A stretch of DNA of 9,691 bases. Source: Pseudomonadota bacterium. Its GTDB lineage: Bacteria > Pseudomonadota > Alphaproteobacteria > Acetobacterales > Acetobacteraceae. Under the pieces are notes generated by a model. That model saw only the letters and a program-made list of their open reading frames with translations. It searched no databases and was not told the DNA's origin. The stretch lies in contig JAKAQU010000087.1 of NCBI GenBank assembly GCA_021819535.1, positions 1 through 9,691 of the forward strand, written 5' to 3'. Positions within the stretch are counted from its first letter, which is position 1, and each line of letters opens with the position of its first letter. Of this stretch, positions 5,963 to 9,691 are shown piece by piece. Both the position numbers and the translations under genes were made by a program.

Positions 5963-6685
5963 ATGGAACGGGTCGCATTGGTTACCGGGGGCACACGCGG
6001 GATCGGGGCCGCGATTTCACGGGCATTGAAGGCGGCGGGCTGCCACGTCGTTGCGAGTTACGCCGGCAATGACGCGGCGGCCCATGCTTTCGCCGAGGAG
6101 AGCGGCATCGCGGTCTCGCGCTTCGATGCCGGCGATTACGACGCCTGCGCGGCCGCGGTCGGCGAGATCACGAAAACGCATGGTGCGATCAGCGTTCTGG
6201 TCAACAATGCCGGCATCACCCGCGATGCGACGCTCGCGCGCATGACGCGAGAGATGTGGGATGCGGTGATCGCGACCAATCTCACCTCCTGCTTCAACCT
6301 CTGCAAACTCACCTTCGATGCCATGCGGGCGCAAAAATTCGGCCGCATCATCAATATCAGCAGCATCAACGGCCAGGCCGGGCAATATGGCCAGGTGAAT
6401 TATTCCGCCGCCAAGGCCGGGATGATCGGCCTCACCAAGGCGCTGGCGCAGGAGGGGGCGCGTTTCGGCATCACCGTCAATGCCATAGCGCCAGGCTATA
6501 TCGATACGGAAATGGTGCGCGCGGTGCCGGAGGAGGCGCTTTCGAAAGTGATCGCGAAAATCCCGGTCGGCCGGCTCGGCCATGTCGAGGAGATCGCGCG
6601 CGGCGTCGTCTTTCTCGCCGCCGAGGAGGCCGGTTTCGTCACCGGCGCGACGCTGACCATGAATGGCGGCCAATACATGACCTGA
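5963..6685 (+). CDS. phaB: Acetoacetyl-CoA reductase (NADPH-dependent, SDR family)
   Basis: A 240-aa short-chain dehydrogenase that reduces acetoacetyl-CoA to (R)-3-hydroxybutyryl-CoA, the PHB monomer. Visible motifs: cofactor loop TGGTRGIG at 8-15, NNAG at 81-84, N106 in the helix-4 position, and the catalytic S134, Y147 and K151 (YSAAK). PhaB-type features distinguish it from FabG: the stretch around NGQAGQYGQVNYSAAK (136-151), D88 in TRDAT, and APGYIDTEM (177-185), which in PhaB line the acetoacetyl-CoA pocket. Length fits PhaB (about 240-246 aa). The ATG has GGGAGG at 5952-5957, 5 nt upstream. It sits 152 bp after phaA, far enough for its own promoter. FabG activity is the main alternative but is unlikely next to phaA. 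The enzyme is cytoplasmic, at or near PHB granules. Confidence 0.93.
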   Translation: MERVALVTGGTRGIGAAISRALKAAGCHVVASYAGNDAAAHAFAEESGIAVSRFDAGDYDACAAAVGEITKTHGAISVLVNNAGITRDATLARMTREMWDAVIATNLTSCFNLCKLTFDAMRAQKFGRIINISSINGQAGQYGQVNYSAAKAGMIGLTKALAQEGARFGITVNAIAPGYIDTEMVRAVPEEALSKVIAKIPVGRLGHVEEIARGVVFLAAEEAGFVTGATLTMNGGQYMT

Positions 6686-6769
6686 ACGCGCGGGCCTCGC
6701 GCCTGCCGTGTTAACGGGAACGCAACATAAACGGGGCATGATAGGCTGAGGCTGCAAGGATTGGATCTC

Positions 6770-8200
6770 ATGCCCCTCGATGCACATCCCGGTGAGATAG
6801 GGCTCGCCGTCACGTCCGGCGCGCCGGATCCCGGGCGCACCATCGCCGCCATCGCCGAGGATATCGGCCGCCTCTCGCTCGACATCGCCGACATCGCCGG
6901 CGATGTCCAGGAGGTCAATCTCCACCTCGATGCGCAATCGCGCCAGGTCGGCGAGATCGACGCGGCGAGCGCCGAGATCCTCGCGAGCAACCGCCTGATC
7001 GCCGAGACCGCGGCGGAGAATTGCCGCATGGCGGCGGCGGCGCGCAAGGATACCGAGCTTTCGGCCGGCGAGGTGAGCGCCTCCCTCGGCGCGATCGAGC
7101 GTCTGGTCGGCGTCGTCGGCCTGATCCGCGATCAGGTCGGCGCGTTCGGTGCCGCGATCGCGAAGGTCGGCAAGGTTTCCGAGAATATCGACCGTATCGC
7201 CCGCCAGACCAATCTTCTCGCGCTCAACGCGACGATCGAGGCGGCGCGGGCCGGCGAGGCCGGGCGCGGCTTTGCCGTCGTCGCGAGCGAGGTCAAGGCG
7301 CTCGCCAAAGAGACCAGTGCTGCGACCGCCGAAATCGGCGCGACCCTCGCGACCCTCACCGGCGAACTCAAACACCTCCTCCACCACGCCGACGATGGCG
7401 CCCGCGAGGCGCGTGAGGTCGGCAAAAGCGCTGATGTCATCAACCAGGCGATGCAGACGGTGAGCGGCGCGGTCGCGGCGGTCGAGACCAATGCCGGGCG
7501 GATCGGCAGCGCGACCGATGAAATCACCGCGCGCTGTGAAAACTTCGCGGCAGCGGTCGCGGAAATGAAATCCGGCATCACGAGTTCGGCCGCAACGCTC
7601 GCGACCGCGGCCGAACGCAGCGGCAAATTGCTCGAAGCGAGCGAGCGGATCATGGTTTTGACCGCAACCTCGGGCTTTGCGACGGGCGACAGCAAATTCA
7701 TCGCCGCCGCGTGCGAGGCGGCGGCCCGGATCGAGGCGGCGTTCGCCGAGGCCCTTCGCACGGGCGCGATCCATGAGGCCGATCTCTTCGACAAGGATCT
7801 CCGCCCCATCCCCGGGACCGATCCGACGCAATTCATGACCCGCTACATCGATTTCCTCGACCGCGTGCTGCCGCCGATCCATGACCCGGTGCTGGCGCTC
7901 GACCCGCGCATCGTCTGGTGCGCCTGCACCGACCATAATCTCCTGATCCCGACCCATAACCCGCAATACCGCAAGCCGCATGGCAAGGATCCGGTGTGGA
8001 ACGCGGCCAATGGCCGGAACCGCCGCCGCTATCAGGACAAAACGGCGCAGGCGGTGGTCGCGAGCACGGCGCCGTTTCTGCTCCAGACCTATCGCCGCGA
8101 CATGGGCGGCGGCAAATTCGCCCTGATGAAAGACGCCTCCGCCCCGATCATGGTCAATGGCCGGCTCTGGGGCGGCTTGCGCGTCTGCTATCGCATCTGA
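6770..8200 (+). CDS. Soluble methyl-accepting chemotaxis protein with C-terminal sensor-like domain
   Basis: A 476-aa receptor with no signal peptide or transmembrane segment, so it is cytoplasmic. Residues ~30-300 are a coiled-coil signalling domain; the hairpin tip that binds CheA/CheW is plain (RIARQTNLLALNATIEAARAG from 142, continuing GRGFAVVASEVKALA to 179). After it, residues ~310-476 form a compact domain with IVWCACTDHNLLIPTHNP (381-398), NRRR (417-420), FLLQTYRRDMGGGKFALMKD (436-455) and APIMVNGRLWGGLRV (458-472). I recognise this from the C-terminus of many proteobacterial MCPs as a PAS/Cache-like conserved region; its ligand is unknown to me. There is no CheR-tethering pentapeptide. 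The start is set at the ATG at 6770, 9 nt after AAGGA (6756-6760), rather than the in-frame TTG at 6761, which touches that site. It lies 84 bp after phaB and converges with the next gene, 7 bp apart. Confidence 0.9.
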   Translation: MPLDAHPGEIGLAVTSGAPDPGRTIAAIAEDIGRLSLDIADIAGDVQEVNLHLDAQSRQVGEIDAASAEILASNRLIAETAAENCRMAAAARKDTELSAGEVSASLGAIERLVGVVGLIRDQVGAFGAAIAKVGKVSENIDRIARQTNLLALNATIEAARAGEAGRGFAVVASEVKALAKETSAATAEIGATLATLTGELKHLLHHADDGAREAREVGKSADVINQAMQTVSGAVAAVETNAGRIGSATDEITARCENFAAAVAEMKSGITSSAATLATAAERSGKLLEASERIMVLTATSGFATGDSKFIAAACEAAARIEAAFAEALRTGAIHEADLFDKDLRPIPGTDPTQFMTRYIDFLDRVLPPIHDPVLALDPRIVWCACTDHNLLIPTHNPQYRKPHGKDPVWNAANGRNRRRYQDKTAQAVVASTAPFLLQTYRRDMGGGKFALMKDASAPIMVNGRLWGGLRVCYRI

Positions 8201-8207
8201 TCGCCCC

Positions 8208-9125
8208 TCACGCCGCCCGCGGGAGGGTGACGCCGCAGGCATCGAAAGCGGCAAAGAGAGACGCTTCTTGCGCCGCACTCAGTTTCATGTGCGGCGGGCG
8301 GATTTGGGTCCAGGCGGCATCGCCGGTATGGCGCGCCATCAGGGATTTGAGGCCGGGGATGAGCGGTGCCGAAGTCACCGCCCGGCGGATCGCCGAGAGG
8401 CGCCTCTGTGCGGCGAGCGCCCGTTCGCTCCCGGCATGGGCATAGACCTCGGCATTGATCGCGGCCGAGACGTTGGAGGCGGCGCTGATGCTGCCGGCCC
8501 CGCCGATCGTGAGCAGATCGTGGAGCGCCCCGTCATCGCCGCAATAGACCTCGAAGCCTTGGGCGGCGAAATGCTCGACATAGGCGCGGGTGTTGGCGAA
8601 GTCGCCGCTGCTGTCCTTGATCCCGCGGATGGTGCCGGGAAAGGCGGCAAGGAGGCGCGCGATCAGCGGGATGGTGAACGGCACCATCGATTGCGCCGGG
8701 AAATGATAGAGATAGAGCGCAAGCCCGGTTCCGGCGCGGGCGATGACCTCGCTGAAATAGGCGAAGAGACCATCCTCGCTCGGGTTCTTGTAGAAGAACG
8801 GCGGCAGCAAGAGGGCGCCACGGCAGCCGAGTTCGGCGGCGCGGCGGAGCAGCAAGACGGTATCGGTGATCGCCGTGGTGCCGAGCCCGGGCAGCAGGCG
8901 CGCGGGCGCGATGCCGCGGGCGATGATCCCCTCCATCAGGGCGATGCGCTCGGAAATGCCGAGGCTGTTGGCCTCGCCGGTGGTGCCGAGAATGCCGAGC
9001 CCGTTCGCGCCTTGGGCGAGCAGCCAGCGGCAATGCGCCGCCATGCGGTCGAGATCGGGGGCGAGATCTTCGGTCATCGGGGTGAGGACGGCGACGTTGA
9101 CGCCCCCGAAAAGCGCGTTTTTCAT
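8208..9125 (-). CDS. Dihydrodipicolinate synthase/N-acetylneuraminate lyase family aldolase
   Basis: A 305-aa TIM-barrel class I aldolase of the DapA/NanA superfamily. Seen: GTTGE at 47-51, Y140 in LYLYHFP, and the Schiff-base lysine K170 in GIKDSSGD, with Gly-rich loops in the expected order. The residues after the active tyrosine read HFPAQS, so the Arg of true DapA (YNVPSRT, Arg138 in E. coli), which binds the dicarboxylate product, is not there. That argues against lysine biosynthesis and for another pyruvate-dependent aldolase, such as a 2-keto-3-deoxy acid or 4-hydroxy-2-oxoglutarate type; the substrate cannot be told. The ATG overlaps the upstream ycgN stop (ATGA), with AGGA at 9132-9135 6 nt before it, so the two are translationally coupled. 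No lys, sugar-acid or sialic-acid genes are nearby. It is cytoplasmic and most likely tetrameric, as is usual for the family. Confidence 0.87.
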   Translation of the reverse strand: MKNALFGGVNVAVLTPMTEDLAPDLDRMAAHCRWLLAQGANGLGILGTTGEANSLGISERIALMEGIIARGIAPARLLPGLGTTAITDTVLLLRRAAELGCRGALLLPPFFYKNPSEDGLFAYFSEVIARAGTGLALYLYHFPAQSMVPFTIPLIARLLAAFPGTIRGIKDSSGDFANTRAYVEHFAAQGFEVYCGDDGALHDLLTIGGAGSISAASNVSAAINAEVYAHAGSERALAAQRRLSAIRRAVTSAPLIPGLKSLMARHTGDAAWTQIRPPHMKLSAAQEASLFAAFDACGVTLPRAA

Positions 9126-9643
9126 GAGGTTTCCTCGCTGATCGCGGCGCGGCGGCGGGGGAGCCTTCCGGGCCAGGTGACGATATGATGGTCGAGCGGC
9201 CCGGCCGCGCGCTCGCCGACGATGCGCCCGCGCACCGAGGCGCCGGCCTCATGCACGCTCTCCGCCCGCCCGGTGATGAGCGGGTGCCAGGCGGGGAGCG
9301 GCTTCCCCTCGGCGAGGCGGCGATAGGCGCAGCTCGGCGGCAGCCAGTCGATTTCGCGCACGGTCGCCGGCGTGAGCTGCACGCAATCGGGGACGCGCTC
9401 GGCCCGCCGCGCATAGTCGCGACAACGGCAGGAGGCGCCATCGAGCAGCCGGCAGGCGACATTGGTGAAGGCGACCTCGTCGCTCTCCTCGTCGCGCAAT
9501 TTATGGAGGCAGCAGCGGCCGCAGCCATCGCACAGCCGCTCCCACTCGTCGGCGCTCATCTCCTCGAGGCGCTTCGATTTCCAGAATGCCGTCACCGGCC
9601 AATGATCGCCGCGCGAGCATGGGGCGTCAATGTCGGGCGCCAA
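9122..9643 (-). CDS. ycgN: YcgN family cysteine-cluster protein (UPF0260)
   Basis: Up to 173 aa; very similar along its length to E. coli YcgN (about 150 aa). Shared blocks: FWKSKRLEEMSADEWERLCDGCGRCC (20-45), NVACRLL (61-67), CAYRRLAEGKPLPAWHPL (105-122). The CxxCxxCC cluster (C38, C41, C44, C45) plus C64, C72, C74, C87 and C105 suggests metal or Fe-S binding. The family's biochemical role is not established. The start is uncertain: the reported start is a TTG at 9643; a GTG at 9595 would give MTAFWKSK, closest to where family similarity begins; neither has a visible ribosome site, and the frame stays open to the window edge through the tandem repeat. The ATGA overlap with the aldolase gene makes a two-gene operon. 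The C-terminal ~20 residues are Arg-rich and less family-like, perhaps constrained by the overlap. Confidence 0.88.
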   Translation of the reverse strand: MAPDIDAPCSRGDHWPVTAFWKSKRLEEMSADEWERLCDGCGRCCLHKLRDEESDEVAFTNVACRLLDGASCRCRDYARRAERVPDCVQLTPATVREIDWLPPSCAYRRLAEGKPLPAWHPLITGRAESVHEAGASVRGRIVGERAAGPLDHHIVTWPGRLPRRRAAISEETS

Positions 9644-9644
9644 T

Positions 9645-9691
9645 GGTGCGCGGCAACGGGGTGCGCGGCAACGGGGTGCGCGGCAATGGGG
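9645..9691. repeat. 15-bp tandem repeat, three copies, running into the window edge
   Basis: The unit GGTGCGCGGCAACGG occurs at 9645-9659 and 9660-9674, with one change (AAT for AAC) at 9675-9689, and a fourth copy begins at 9690. The unit is a multiple of three and the ycgN frame reads through it as repeats of RCRAP, so it could be coding, but the region is more likely the 5' flank of ycgN. The array may continue beyond the window. Confidence 0.85.

Noticed and set aside
4620..5978. Minus-strand frame of 452 codons opposite phaA
   Set aside because: Antisense shadow of the thiolase gene, with no recognisable domain.
6711..6716. TTAACG before the chemoreceptor gene as a CtrA site
   Set aside because: Only a half-site; the second TTAA at the expected 7-nt spacing is absent.
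6017..8278. Very long minus-strand open frame (753 codons) opposite phaB and the chemoreceptor
   Set aside because: It is an Arg/Asp/Gly/His-rich shadow of high-GC coding sequence; both genes on the plus strand have clear family motifs and ribosome sites, while this frame has none.
8157..9188. Plus-strand frame of 343 codons opposite the aldolase gene
   Set aside because: Shadow; the minus-strand aldolase has GTTGE, the active-site Tyr and the Schiff-base Lys.
1..9691. CRISPR array, rRNA or complete insertion sequence
   Set aside because: No regularly spaced direct repeats with unique spacers, no rRNA-like sequence and no transposase reading frame were found on either strand.

Overview
The window is high-GC, densely packed bacterial DNA. 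Most proteins use strongly GC-biased codons and look alphaproteobacterial: an xseB-ispA-tlyA cluster, phaA-phaB genes for polyhydroxybutyrate precursors, a YcgN-type cysteine-cluster protein and a cytoplasmic chemotaxis receptor. A multi-hairpin GC-rich repeat at the left end also fits Rhodospirillales. Acetobacteraceae is my best guess at family level, but this is inferred from gene style and order, not from a marker gene.

Layout. 1-1318: a block of four small hairpins, then a leftward gene for a secreted PEP-CTERM protein, then about 300 bp without a convincing gene. 1319-2338: a leftward HNH-nuclease-like gene (339 aa) whose base composition is visibly lower in GC than its neighbours; it is probably accessory DNA. 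2451-4425: a tight leftward operon, xseB > ispA > tlyA, with a one-base stop/start overlap and a 16 bp gap. It lacks the dxs gene often found between ispA and tlyA in alphaproteobacteria. 4426-4637: a divergent intergenic region carrying a duplicated 16-bp motif. 4638-6685: phaA and phaB, both rightward, separated by 152 bp that hold a strong hairpin and a possible PhaR-type operator. 6770-8200: a soluble methyl-accepting chemotaxis protein with its putative sensor domain at the C-terminus. 8208-9643: a leftward ycgN / DapA-family pair joined by an ATGA overlap, convergent with the receptor gene. 9645-9691: three copies of a 15-bp tandem repeat running into the right edge.

How the genes work together. 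PhaA condenses two acetyl-CoA and PhaB reduces the product to (R)-3-hydroxybutyryl-CoA, the monomer for PHB synthase; no phaC is in the window. IspA makes farnesyl diphosphate for the isoprenoid pathway, XseB is the small subunit of exonuclease VII, and TlyA is an rRNA ribose methyltransferase. The PEP-CTERM protein needs an exosortase encoded elsewhere. Apart from the HNH gene, this is mostly ordinary housekeeping and storage metabolism. The less ordinary items are the HNH protein with an unrecognised C-terminal region, the C-terminal-sensor chemoreceptor beside phaB, the missing dxs, and several short repeats and palindromes.
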